From the NCBI GenBank assembly GCA_030619245.1, contig JAUXBS010000099.1, forward strand, positions 1 to 5,514: DNA of 5,514 nt, in the 5' to 3' direction. Both the position numbers and the translations under genes were made by a program. The DNA comes from Clostridia bacterium. GTDB taxonomy: Bacteria; UBA6262; WVXT01; JAUXBS01. This document shows positions 1 through 5,491 of the stretch, piece by piece. The notes below the pieces were generated by a model. That model saw nothing but the letters and a program-made list of their open reading frames with translations. It ran no database searches and was not told where the DNA came from. How positions within the stretch are numbered: position 1 is the first letter of the stretch; each line of letters opens with the position of its first letter.

Positions 1-666
1 ATCATGGCAGGGAGCGGCGAAATGGCGCTTAAAGTCCTTCCTGATACGAAAAAGGAATTCCCCGGCAAGTACATACTTATTCTTGAAGGCGCCATACCTA
101 CTGCTGATAAGGGTGTTTATTGCGAGGTTGGCGATAAGGCATTATTAGAAGTTTTTAAAGATCTGGCAAAGGATGCTCTTGCGGTAATAGCGCTGGGAGA
201 GTGCGCGGCTTTCGGAGGTATTCCTGCCGCGGAGCCCAACCCGACCGGGTGCAAAGGGGCTATGCAGGTATTAAAGGAAAGCAAGCTGGACGTTCCTATA
301 ATCAATATCCCGGGTTGCCCGCCGCATCCCGACTGGTTCGTTGGCACAGTGGCTTGTGTGCTGTTAAACGGTTTAGATATTGAGTTGGACGGCCTTGCAA
401 GGCCCAGGTTGTTCTACGGCGGATTGATTCATGAGAACTGCCCCAGGAGGCCTGATTTTGATAAGGGAAAGTTTGCGGAAAAATTAGGCGATGACGGGTG
501 TTTATATGAACTGGGCTGTAAGGGCCCTTACACCAGCGCTGACTGCCCTGAAAGGCAGTTTAACAGCGGTATTAACTGGTGCATAAAGAACGGTTCCCCC
601 TGCCACGGCTGCGTGGAACCGGAGTTTCCCGATGGTTTGTCGCCTCTTTATAAGAAGTTGAAATAA
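1..666 (+). CDS. hynB: [NiFe] hydrogenase small subunit, group 1 type (5'-truncated by window edge)
   Basis: Electron-transfer subunit that relays electrons between the Ni-Fe site of the large subunit and an outside partner through three Fe-S clusters. The frame is open from base 1, and the ATG at 4 is internal: the first residues align with the MAAAGE segment that lies about 45 residues into mature Desulfovibrio small subunits. The missing part would hold the first two proximal-cluster cysteines and any Tat signal. Numbering from the Met at base 4: E28-G-A-I-P, proximal-cluster C67 and C105 (PGCPPHP), distal-cluster H143, C146, C166, C172, and medial-cluster C181, C200, C203. C193 (in NWC) replaces the usual proline near the medial cluster. 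G72 stands where oxygen-tolerant enzymes have an extra cysteine. The protein ends 17 residues after C203 with no hydrophobic tail, so it is a soluble type without a C-terminal membrane anchor. The symbol is by analogy to Desulfovibrio; hydrogenase names vary. Confidence 0.95.
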   Translation: MMAGSGEMALKVLPDTKKEFPGKYILILEGAIPTADKGVYCEVGDKALLEVFKDLAKDALAVIALGECAAFGGIPAAEPNPTGCKGAMQVLKESKLDVPIINIPGCPPHPDWFVGTVACVLLNGLDIELDGLARPRLFYGGLIHENCPRRPDFDKGKFAEKLGDDGCLYELGCKGPYTSADCPERQFNSGINWCIKNGSPCHGCVEPEFPDGLSPLYKKLK

Positions 667-693
667 GGATAGGTTTAAAAGGAAGGAGAAAAA

Positions 694-2235
694 ATGAAGA
701 AAATAACTATTAATCCTATTACCCGCATAGAAGGCCACCTGAAGGTTGAGGTGATGGTGGATAAAGGTGAAATCAAGGAAGCCGCGTCAACAGGCAGTTT
801 GTTCAGGGGCTTTGAGATTATTCTGAAGGGAAGGCACCCGCTTGACGCGAACCGCTTTACCCAGAGGATATGCGGTGTATGCCCTGCCGCTCATGCAACA
901 GCTTCCACTCTATGCCTGGATGATGCCCTGAAGGTTAAAGGTAAAATAACCGATAATGCCAGGATAGTCAGGAACCTTATATTTGGCAGTAACTACCTTC
1001 AATCCCACATACTGCATTTCTATCATCTCACGGCCCTGGATTATGTTGACGTGACGAGTGTGGCCAAGTACCGGGGTGATAATCCGGCATTGAAATCAAT
1101 AAATGATTTTATTGCGCGCGGCCAGTTGTTCCCGTTTGTCCCGAGGTATGAAGGTGACTACCGGTTTAAGGACGAGGAGAACATTGAACTGGTTGACCAT
1201 TACGTGCAGGCGCTTAATATGAGGATGAAAGCGCATGAAATGCTTGCAATATTCGGCGGCAAGATGCCGCACAACGTGGGGACTGTCGCGGGAGGGGTAA
1301 CCTGTAATATAACAACGGATAAAATAGTCAACTTTTTATGGAGGGCAAAGGAGTTGAAGGAATTTGTTGATAATATATACATACCGGACGTGCTTAAGGT
1401 AGCGGGAGCCTACAGTGATTATTTTGAAATAGGAGCCGGGTGCGGGAACCTGCTTTCGTACGGGGCTTTTGAACTTGAAGGCAACGAAAGGCTTTTTAAG
1501 GCCGGCACCGTTTCCTCGGACCTTAAAAAATGCGATATAGATATAGCAAAAATTACTGAGGATGTAAAATCCTCATGGTTCGCTGATTCATCTACACACA
1601 GGAATCCTGCTGAAGGCGAAACTGTCCCGGAACCCGGCAAGAAGGACGCTTACTCATTCATAAAATCACCGAGGTATGACGGTAAGGTTTACGAACTCGG
1701 GCCGTTGTCCAGGATTGCAGTGAACTACGTCAGCGGAGATGAAAAGGTAAAGACGCTGGTTGACACGGTCCTGAATAAGTTCAAGGCAGGCCCTGATAAA
1801 TTATTTTCTGTTCTCGGCAGGCATGCGGCGCGGGCCATTGATGCCAGGGTGGTTGTTGATGCCATGATAGAATGGGTACAGCAGTTGAAGCCGGGCGAAC
1901 CGGTATTCACTTCATATGAAATACCTGAAGAAGCAACAGGTATTGGAGTAACGGAGGCTCCCCGCGGAGGTGTGGGGCACTGGATAACCATCAAGGATAA
2001 GAAGATAGAAAGGTATCAGGTTATTACGCCGACTGCGTGGAATGCTTCTCCGAAGGATGATAAGGGCCGGCCCGGACCGATAGAACAGGCCCTGATTGGC
2101 GCTAAAATAAAAGATGAGGATAATCCGTTTGAAATTGTAAGGATAGTCCGTTCCTTTGACCCCTGCCTTGCGTGTTCCGTGCACCTCGTTGATTACAGGG
2201 GTAATGAAATAGGGGTGGTTGATGCCGGGTGCTGA
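694..2235 (+). CDS. hynA: [NiFe] hydrogenase large (catalytic) subunit, group 1 type
   Basis: Catalytic subunit carrying the Ni-Fe(CN)2CO site for reversible H2 cleavage; 513 residues, full length for the family. N-terminal TRIEGH (E13 is the likely proton-transfer glutamate), then the L1 motif R58-I-C60-G-V-C63-x3-H67 and, near the end, the L2 motif D489-P-C491-x2-C494-x2-H497. C60, C63, C491 and C494 are the four Ni-Fe ligands. LFRGFEIILKGRHPLDA (36-52), LGRHAARA and PRGGVGHW are further group 1-like signatures; the RICGVCP context differs from the F420-non-reducing MvhA type. A 16-residue tail follows H497 and should be removed by the protease encoded next. The L2 cysteine codon is TGC, not TGA, so this is not a selenocysteine enzyme. 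Start is supported by AAGGAG at 683-688, five bases before the ATG. The last codons double as the ribosome binding site of the next gene. Cellular side depends on the unseen small-subunit N-terminus. Confidence 0.97.
   Translation: MKKITINPITRIEGHLKVEVMVDKGEIKEAASTGSLFRGFEIILKGRHPLDANRFTQRICGVCPAAHATASTLCLDDALKVKGKITDNARIVRNLIFGSNYLQSHILHFYHLTALDYVDVTSVAKYRGDNPALKSINDFIARGQLFPFVPRYEGDYRFKDEENIELVDHYVQALNMRMKAHEMLAIFGGKMPHNVGTVAGGVTCNITTDKIVNFLWRAKELKEFVDNIYIPDVLKVAGAYSDYFEIGAGCGNLLSYGAFELEGNERLFKAGTVSSDLKKCDIDIAKITEDVKSSWFADSSTHRNPAEGETVPEPGKKDAYSFIKSPRYDGKVYELGPLSRIAVNYVSGDEKVKTLVDTVLNKFKAGPDKLFSVLGRHAARAIDARVVVDAMIEWVQQLKPGEPVFTSYEIPEEATGIGVTEAPRGGVGHWITIKDKKIERYQVITPTAWNASPKDDKGRPGPIEQALIGAKIKDEDNPFEIVRIVRSFDPCLACSVHLVDYRGNEIGVVDAGC
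2211..2218 (+). promoter_or_regulatory. Ribosome binding site deciding the protease start
   Basis: AGGGGTGG lies inside the last codons of the large-subunit gene and ends three bases before the ATG at 2222. A TTG at 2219 is in the same frame but directly abuts this site, leaving no spacing. The ATG at 2222 is therefore the better start. Confidence 0.6.
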
Positions 2236-2695
2236 GCGCATACTTATCCTTGGGGTGGGGAATATACTGCTTAAGGACGAGGGTATTGGAGTGCATGTTA
2301 CAAGGGAACTGGAAAAAAACAACCTTCCCGACAACGTTGAGGTAATGGATGCCGGCACTGCTGTTCTTGACATGATGCCGTATTTTGAGAATGTTAAAAA
2401 ACTGATTGTGATTGACGCTGTCAGGGCAGGCAGGGAACCGGGGACTATTTACAGGTTTGCGCCTGAAGACATATATGAGAACAAGAAGATGTCCCTTCAC
2501 CAGATGGGGCTCTTAGAGGTGCTGACCATGTCAAGGGAAATAGGAAAATGCCCCGGGGACGTAATTGTTATCGGGGTGGAACCTGAGATAATAAAACCCG
2601 GGCTGGGTTTATCTGAGAAATTAAGCCGTAAAGTGCCGGATATAGTAAACATGGTAATTAAGGAAATCAAAGGAGGCCAGGATGATTCTTTCTGA
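2222..2695 (+). CDS. hyaD: Hydrogenase maturation endopeptidase (HyaD/HybD family)
   Basis: Nickel-dependent protease that clips the C-terminal tail of the large subunit after the last His of the DPCxxCxxH motif once nickel is inserted; it acts in the cytoplasm. 157 residues from the ATG at 2222, normal for the family. Seen in sequence: N-terminal LILGVGNILLKDEGIGVHV, with E20 as the first nickel-binding residue; VIDAV with D65; and SLHQMG with H93. These match the Glu/Asp/His trio of E. coli HybD. The gene overlaps the end of the large-subunit gene by 14 bases and the start of metV by 14 bases, so translation is probably coupled on both sides. Its substrate is almost certainly the adjacent large subunit, which keeps its 16-residue tail. 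No accessory hyp genes lie in the window and they must be elsewhere. The symbol follows the family name; hybD, hupD or hynD would be equally valid. Confidence 0.93.
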   Translation: MPGAERILILGVGNILLKDEGIGVHVTRELEKNNLPDNVEVMDAGTAVLDMMPYFENVKKLIVIDAVRAGREPGTIYRFAPEDIYENKKMSLHQMGLLEVLTMSREIGKCPGDVIVIGVEPEIIKPGLGLSEKLSRKVPDIVNMVIKEIKGGQDDSF

Positions 2696-3371
2696 ACAAA
2701 AACCAATGGAGGAGATCCTTGAACTGCTGAAAAATGAAAAGAATATATTCATCATCGGTTGTGACGGTTGCGCGGAGGTCTGCAAGACCGGAGGCGAGGA
2801 GGCCTGCAGTAAGCTAAAGTCTGAACTTGAAAAGGCAGGCAAGAAGATTGCGGGCTGCATAAACGTGGATTTCCTCTGCAATAAGGTGCTTGACCGGTTA
2901 AGGATAAACAGGAATATGGATGTTATTAAGGATGCGGATTCAATACTCGTGCTTTCCTGCGGCATAGGAGTACAGGCAGTAGGCGCTGTGATTGAAAAAG
3001 CAGTACGCCCTGCAAATAACTCTGTTTTCGTGGGCGGCTTCCAGGGGCTGTGGCCTTCCGAAGAGAGGTGTGAGGAATGCGGCCAGTGCTACCTCGGGAT
3101 GACTTCGGGGATATGTCCCATAACGGCATGCACCAAGGGGCTTCTAAACGGTCCCTGCGGGGGCGCGCTGAACGGGATGTGCGAAGTTGACAAGGAAAAA
3201 GAATGCGGTTGGCACAATATCTATGAAAGGTTAAATAAACTTGGTAAACTGGGCGATATGGACAGGTTTGTAGAAGCCAGGGATTACAAGAAGATGATGC
3301 CTGGCAAGAAGGTAAGAAACAGCAAGTTTTATAATATTGAAGTTGAAGAGGAGGAAACGGTAAATGAGTAA
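2682..3371 (+). CDS. metV: MetV, zinc/iron-sulfur subunit of methylenetetrahydrofolate reductase (MTHFR C-terminal family)
   Basis: Partner subunit of MetF in the acetogen-type methylene-THF reductase of the Wood-Ljungdahl methyl branch, thought to pass electrons to the MetF flavin. 229 residues with 15 cysteines. The N-terminal half has CDGCAEVC (C27, C30, C34), then C42, C59, C66 and C93, in a fold containing VLSCGIGVQ. The C-terminal half has the family signature: C130-x2-C133-x2-C136, then GICPITAC (C145, C150), KGLLNGPCGG (C159), C167 and C175 before GWHNIYERL. This matches the MTHFR C-terminal family found next to metF in acetogens; which cysteines bind zinc and which bind clusters is not visible here. 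The tail is acidic (EVEEEE). AGGAGG at 2671-2676 sits five bases before the ATG. The gene overlaps the protease by 14 bases and metF by 8 (ATGAGTAA). No fused or adjacent RnfC2 or Hdr partner is seen, unlike Acetobacterium or Moorella. Confidence 0.93.
   Translation: MILSEQKPMEEILELLKNEKNIFIIGCDGCAEVCKTGGEEACSKLKSELEKAGKKIAGCINVDFLCNKVLDRLRINRNMDVIKDADSILVLSCGIGVQAVGAVIEKAVRPANNSVFVGGFQGLWPSEERCEECGQCYLGMTSGICPITACTKGLLNGPCGGALNGMCEVDKEKECGWHNIYERLNKLGKLGDMDRFVEARDYKKMMPGKKVRNSKFYNIEVEEEETVNE
3349..3354 (+). promoter_or_regulatory. metF ribosome binding site embedded in metV Glu codons
   Basis: AGGAGG ends nine bases before the metF ATG at 3364. It lies within consecutive GAG/GAA codons that encode the acidic tail of MetV, so one stretch serves both as protein-coding and as translation signal. 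Confidence 0.7.
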
Positions 3372-4239
3372 ACTTTCAGAGGCGTTGAAAAATAAGAAGT
3401 TTGCCGTAACAAGCGAGGTCGGCCCGCCAAAAGGCATGAATATTGATACCTGTATTGAAGACGCTGAATTAATAAAAGACCTGGTGACTGCGATAAACGT
3501 TACCGATAACCAGAGTGCTGTCATGAGGATCAGTTCCACGGCAATATGCCATAAATTGGTGGAAAAGGGTATGGAGCCGGTGTTCCAGATGGTCTGCAGG
3601 GACAGGAACAGGATTGCTCTGCAGTCGGACATGCTCGGGGCCTGGCTGCTGGGTATTGAAAACGTGCTGTGTCTTACGGGGGACCATAACAGCCTTGGCG
3701 ACCATCCGGGTTCAAGGCCGGTTTTTGACCTTGATTCGGTACAGTTAATAAAGGCGATAAGTGATTTGAACGGCGGGCATGACATGGTTGGTAATGAGCT
3801 TGAAGGTTCTCCTGATTTTTTTCACGGGGCGGTTGTTACACCCGAATCAGACCCCGTAGAGCCCCAGATAATAAAAATGAAGAAGAAGATTGATGCCGGA
3901 GCAAAGTTCTTCCAGACCCAGGCGGTTTACAGCCCTGAGGTGTTTGAGAAGTTCATGAACAAGGTGCAGAAGTTCAACGTGCCGGTAATGGTTGGGATTG
4001 TAGTGCTGAAGTCCGCGGGCATGGCGAAGTTTATGAACGCGAACGTTGCCGGGGTAAACGTTCCGGAAGCAATTGTAAAGGAAATGGCTGATACTCCCAA
4101 GGAGGACAGGGCAAAGAAATCGGTTGAAATATCAGCGCGAATCATACGCAGGGTAAAGTCAATGTGCCAGGGCGCGCATATAATGCCTCTTGGCTGGGAT
4201 AAACACGTTCCTGCCATTCTTGAACAGGCGGAGCTTTAA
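3364..4239 (+). CDS. metF: MetF, 5,10-methylenetetrahydrofolate reductase flavoprotein
   Basis: FAD-dependent reductase converting methylene-THF to methyl-THF in the cytoplasm; with MetV it forms the acetogen-type enzyme. 291 residues, a single TIM-barrel domain of normal bacterial length (E. coli MetF is 296), without the C-terminal regulatory domain of eukaryotic enzymes. Visible features: TSEVGPPKG with catalytic-type E18; INVTDNQS (44-51); CLTGDH with D107, equivalent to the flavin-contacting Asp of E. coli; PVFDLDSVQL (119-128); and FFQTQAVY with Q186, the folate-contacting Gln position. GDHNSLGDHPGSRPVFDLDS resembles MetF proteins paired with MetV more than the stand-alone methionine-pathway enzyme. 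Start ATG is supported by AGGAGG nine bases upstream and an 8-base overlap with metV. Three bases separate its TAA from the rex GTG. A role only in methionine synthesis is possible, but pairing with MetV and a hydrogenase favours CO2 fixation or acetogenesis, by inference. Confidence 0.96.
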   Translation: MSKLSEALKNKKFAVTSEVGPPKGMNIDTCIEDAELIKDLVTAINVTDNQSAVMRISSTAICHKLVEKGMEPVFQMVCRDRNRIALQSDMLGAWLLGIENVLCLTGDHNSLGDHPGSRPVFDLDSVQLIKAISDLNGGHDMVGNELEGSPDFFHGAVVTPESDPVEPQIIKMKKKIDAGAKFFQTQAVYSPEVFEKFMNKVQKFNVPVMVGIVVLKSAGMAKFMNANVAGVNVPEAIVKEMADTPKEDRAKKSVEISARIIRRVKSMCQGAHIMPLGWDKHVPAILEQAEL

Positions 4240-4245
4240 AAGGTG
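4239..4245 (+). promoter_or_regulatory. Possible ribosome binding site favouring an alternative rex start at 4255
   Basis: AAAGGTG spans the metF stop and the GTG at 4243, nine bases before a second in-frame GTG at 4255. The first GTG has only a weaker GGAG at 4230-4233, also nine bases upstream. Both starts give an acceptable Rex N-terminus (eight or four residues before the conserved Ile-Pro). Confidence 0.4.
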
Positions 4246-4887
4246 AATGCGGCAGTGAAGAATAGGATACCAGGCAGGACAATAAACAGGCTGACACTGT
4301 ATAAACGCTACCTTGAATACCTGCTTGAGATGGACAGCGGTAACAATTATATTACATCCAGTGAACTGGGAGAAGAGACTCATTTCAATTCTGCTATCGT
4401 TCGCAGGGATCTTTCCTGTCTTGGCCAACTCGGGCAGAGAAAGGTCGGATATAAGATAGACGAGTTATGCAAAACAATAAACAAGGTCCTCGGGCTGGAT
4501 AAAACCTGGGATGTTGCGCTCATAGGGGTGGGAAACCTCGGTAAGGCGCTGGCGGTTTACCGGGGATTTGAAAAGCTGGGTTTTAAAATAGTTGCAATAT
4601 TTGATAATGACAGGTTTAAGATTGGAAAGAAGTGGAAGGGGGTAAAGATACAGGACATGAAGTACATTTCAAAGATAGTAAAACAGAAGAGGATTAAAAT
4701 CGCCATAATCGCGGTTCCGTTTAAGGCTGCTCAGGAAACGGCTGACCTGTTGATTAAATCCGGGATAAAGGCAATACTAAATCTTGCTCCAACGAGGCTG
4801 ACCGTTCCTGACGGTATAAAGTTACGCAGTATAGACCTTGCGGTTAAATTGGAAAACCTGAGCCATTTGCTTGTAAGGGATAGATAG
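4243..4887 (+). CDS. rex: Rex, redox-sensing transcriptional repressor
   Basis: Dimeric repressor that binds DNA when NADH is low and lets go when NADH rises; it commonly controls fermentative, hydrogenase and energy genes in anaerobes. 214 residues from the GTG at 4243 (normal family length), or 210 from the GTG at 4255. Domain order is standard: a winged-helix N-terminus with the family-typical lead IPGRTINRLTLYKRYLEYLL, helix-turn-helix ITSSELGEETHFN and recognition segment V53-R-R-D-L-S; then a Rossmann NAD(H) domain starting with VALIGVGNLG (GxGxxG at 95-100), acidic FDND (120-123) after strand two, and the C-terminal swap helix DLAVKLENLSHLL. The conserved SYFGxFG stretch reads SCLGQLG here, with C59 where tyrosine is usual. 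It follows metF by three bases, so it is probably co-transcribed and may regulate its own operon. No convincing Rex operator lies in the window; the operon promoter is outside. Confidence 0.95.
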   Translation: MNAAVKNRIPGRTINRLTLYKRYLEYLLEMDSGNNYITSSELGEETHFNSAIVRRDLSCLGQLGQRKVGYKIDELCKTINKVLGLDKTWDVALIGVGNLGKALAVYRGFEKLGFKIVAIFDNDRFKIGKKWKGVKIQDMKYISKIVKQKRIKIAIIAVPFKAAQETADLLIKSGIKAILNLAPTRLTVPDGIKLRSIDLAVKLENLSHLLVRDR

Positions 4888-4901
4888 AAGCGCTGGCGCT
4901 T
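4888..4901 (+). repeat. Short perfect inverted repeat between convergent genes
   Basis: AAGCGC-TG-GCGCTT sits between the rex stop and the end of the leftward gene, and its last two bases fall in that gene's stop codon. It could form a small 5-bp stem with a 4-base loop on either transcript. There is no T-run on either side, so it is at best a weak bidirectional terminator. Confidence 0.35.
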
Positions 4902-5262
4902 ACCTTCCGAAAATCATCTTGATTGAAACAAGCATCATGATAATACCAAAAATCCTTTTAAGCGTGTCTGCTTGAATAATGTTTGCTAATTTCGCTCCAA
5001 ACAATCCTCCGAGCACAAATCCCAGGCAGGCAAAAGCGGCAATCCTGAAATCCACATTACCGTTTTTGTAATATGTCAGGACAGCCAGAATGCCTATGGG
5101 TGGGAGCATGATGGTAAGGGCTGTTCCCTGCGCCATATGAGCTGATAAGCCAAAAAGATAAATGAATGCGGGGACCATGAGTAATCCGCCCCCTATCCCG
5201 AGTAAACCACTAAGTATCCCTGCTAAAAGACCAATTGCCAGGCACAAAACTATATTTGTCAT
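4900..5262 (-). CDS. TauE/SafE-family membrane transporter, half-length (sulfite/anion exporter-like)
   Basis: Small integral membrane protein of the TauE/SafE family, whose members are linked to export of sulfite, sulfoacetate or other organic anions; the substrate here cannot be told. 120 residues, about half the usual 240-270. The N-terminus has the family motif GLLGIGGGLLMVP (19-31) following a first hydrophobic helix, then AQGTALTIMLPP (44-55), a polar loop TYYKNGNVDFR (63-73), a glycine-rich helix LGFVLGGLFGAKLAN (80-94) and a last helix at about 104-118 ending FGR. This corresponds to one repeat of the two-repeat full-length protein, so it would need to work as a dimer. Single-repeat members are known, and the intact start, Shine-Dalgarno (AAAGGAG, eight bases before the ATG) and promoter argue against a decayed remnant. 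It is convergent with rex, 12 bases apart, and is not part of the hydrogenase operon. Confidence 0.85.
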   Translation of the reverse strand: MTNIVLCLAIGLLAGILSGLLGIGGGLLMVPAFIYLFGLSAHMAQGTALTIMLPPIGILAVLTYYKNGNVDFRIAAFACLGFVLGGLFGAKLANIIQADTLKRIFGIIMMLVSIKMIFGR

Positions 5263-5270
5263 TTTAAATA

Positions 5271-5277
5271 CTCCTTT
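5271..5277 (-). promoter_or_regulatory. Ribosome binding site of the TauE/SafE gene
   Basis: On the minus strand AAAGGAG lies eight bases before the ATG (complement of 5260-5262). It fixes this start and supports the short protein as a complete gene. Confidence 0.7.
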
Positions 5278-5291
5278 CCTTTATTGTGTCT

Positions 5292-5320
5292 ATTCTATCA
5301 TTATTAGTTCCTTGTTTCAA
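5292..5320 (-). promoter_or_regulatory. Sigma-70-type promoter of the TauE/SafE gene
   Basis: On the minus strand, TTGAAA (5320 to 5315) and TAGAAT (5297 to 5292) are separated by exactly 17 bases; each hexamer differs from consensus at one position. Transcription would begin near 5285, giving a leader of about 20-25 bases that contains the Shine-Dalgarno site. A second inverted repeat (TGTTT at 5313-5317, AAACA at 5327-5331) overlaps the -35 box and could be an operator. Confidence 0.6.
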
Positions 5321-5371
5321 TTATAAAAACATTATTTTCTGTACACTCTATAAAGTGGGTGCATCCCCGCA

Positions 5372-5402
5372 ATTGTAATACTGTTTAGGGACAGATTATA
5401 AT
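5372..5402. repeat. Imperfect inverted repeat (hairpin)
   Basis: Left arm ATTGTAATACTGT (5372-5384) pairs with right arm ACAGATTATAAT (5391-5402) over 12 positions, with one bulged A (5380) and one G-T wobble. The loop is TTAGGG. No T-run follows on either strand, so an intrinsic terminator is unlikely. The GGGACAG part recalls palindromes near REP-associated transposases, from memory and unverified. Confidence 0.5.
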
Positions 5403-5433
5403 GATGGTAGGTGCTATTGGACAATTTAATTCC

Positions 5434-5459
5434 GCGAGCGCTCACGTGAGCAGGCTCGC
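5434..5459. repeat. GC-rich inverted repeat around a 12-base palindrome
   Basis: GCTCACGTGAGC (5440-5451) is a perfect 12-base palindrome, flanked by GCGAGC (5434-5439) and GCTCGC (5454-5459), which extend the pairing with a two-base AG bulge. It could extrude as a cruciform or fold as a hairpin with a tight turn. It looks like the core of a REP-type element. Confidence 0.55.
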
Positions 5460-5471
5460 TCTCGTTTTCGT

Positions 5472-5491
5472 TTATCCTGAGCGAAGTCGAA
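5472..5491. repeat. Likely copy of a dispersed intergenic repeat motif
   Basis: TTATCCTGAGCGAAGTCGAA matches, from memory, a short motif (CCTGAGCGAAGTCGAA) that recurs between genes in many environmental bacterial genomes. GAGCGA within it (5479-5484) can pair with TCGCTC at 5456-5461. Only one copy is in this window, so repetition cannot be shown here. Confidence 0.45.

Noticed and set aside
196..225. Oxygen-tolerant six-cysteine proximal cluster
   Set aside because: The position of the extra cysteine after ECAAFG is glycine (G72), as in standard oxygen-sensitive enzymes.
4..666. ATG at base 4 as the true start of the small subunit
   Set aside because: The frame is open to base 1 and the residues match an internal family segment; two essential proximal-cluster cysteines would be missing.
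2155..2190. Selenocysteine ([NiFeSe]) active site
   Set aside because: The L2 motif cysteine codons are TGC and TGT with no in-frame TGA, so it is a plain [NiFe] site despite the NiFeSe-like medial cluster.
1912..2500. Two minus-strand open frames of 153 and 132 codons opposite the large subunit and protease
   Set aside because: They overlap each other and recognised genes, and their translations show no domain features.
3231..3785. 184-codon open frame on the minus strand, antisense to metV/metF
   Set aside because: It lies wholly opposite well-supported genes, shows no family motif and has the look of a codon-bias shadow.
4888..4901. Intrinsic terminator after rex
   Set aside because: The stem is short with almost no loop and no T-run follows on either strand.
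5320..5325. Perfect TATAAT on the minus strand as the -10 box
   Set aside because: No acceptable -35 lies 16-18 bases upstream, while the TTGAAA-17-TAGAAT pair just downstream is much better balanced.
5312..5334. Rex operator upstream of the TauE/SafE gene
   Set aside because: The half-sites TTGT and ACAA are not both present and the spacing is longer than the 18-base Rex site.
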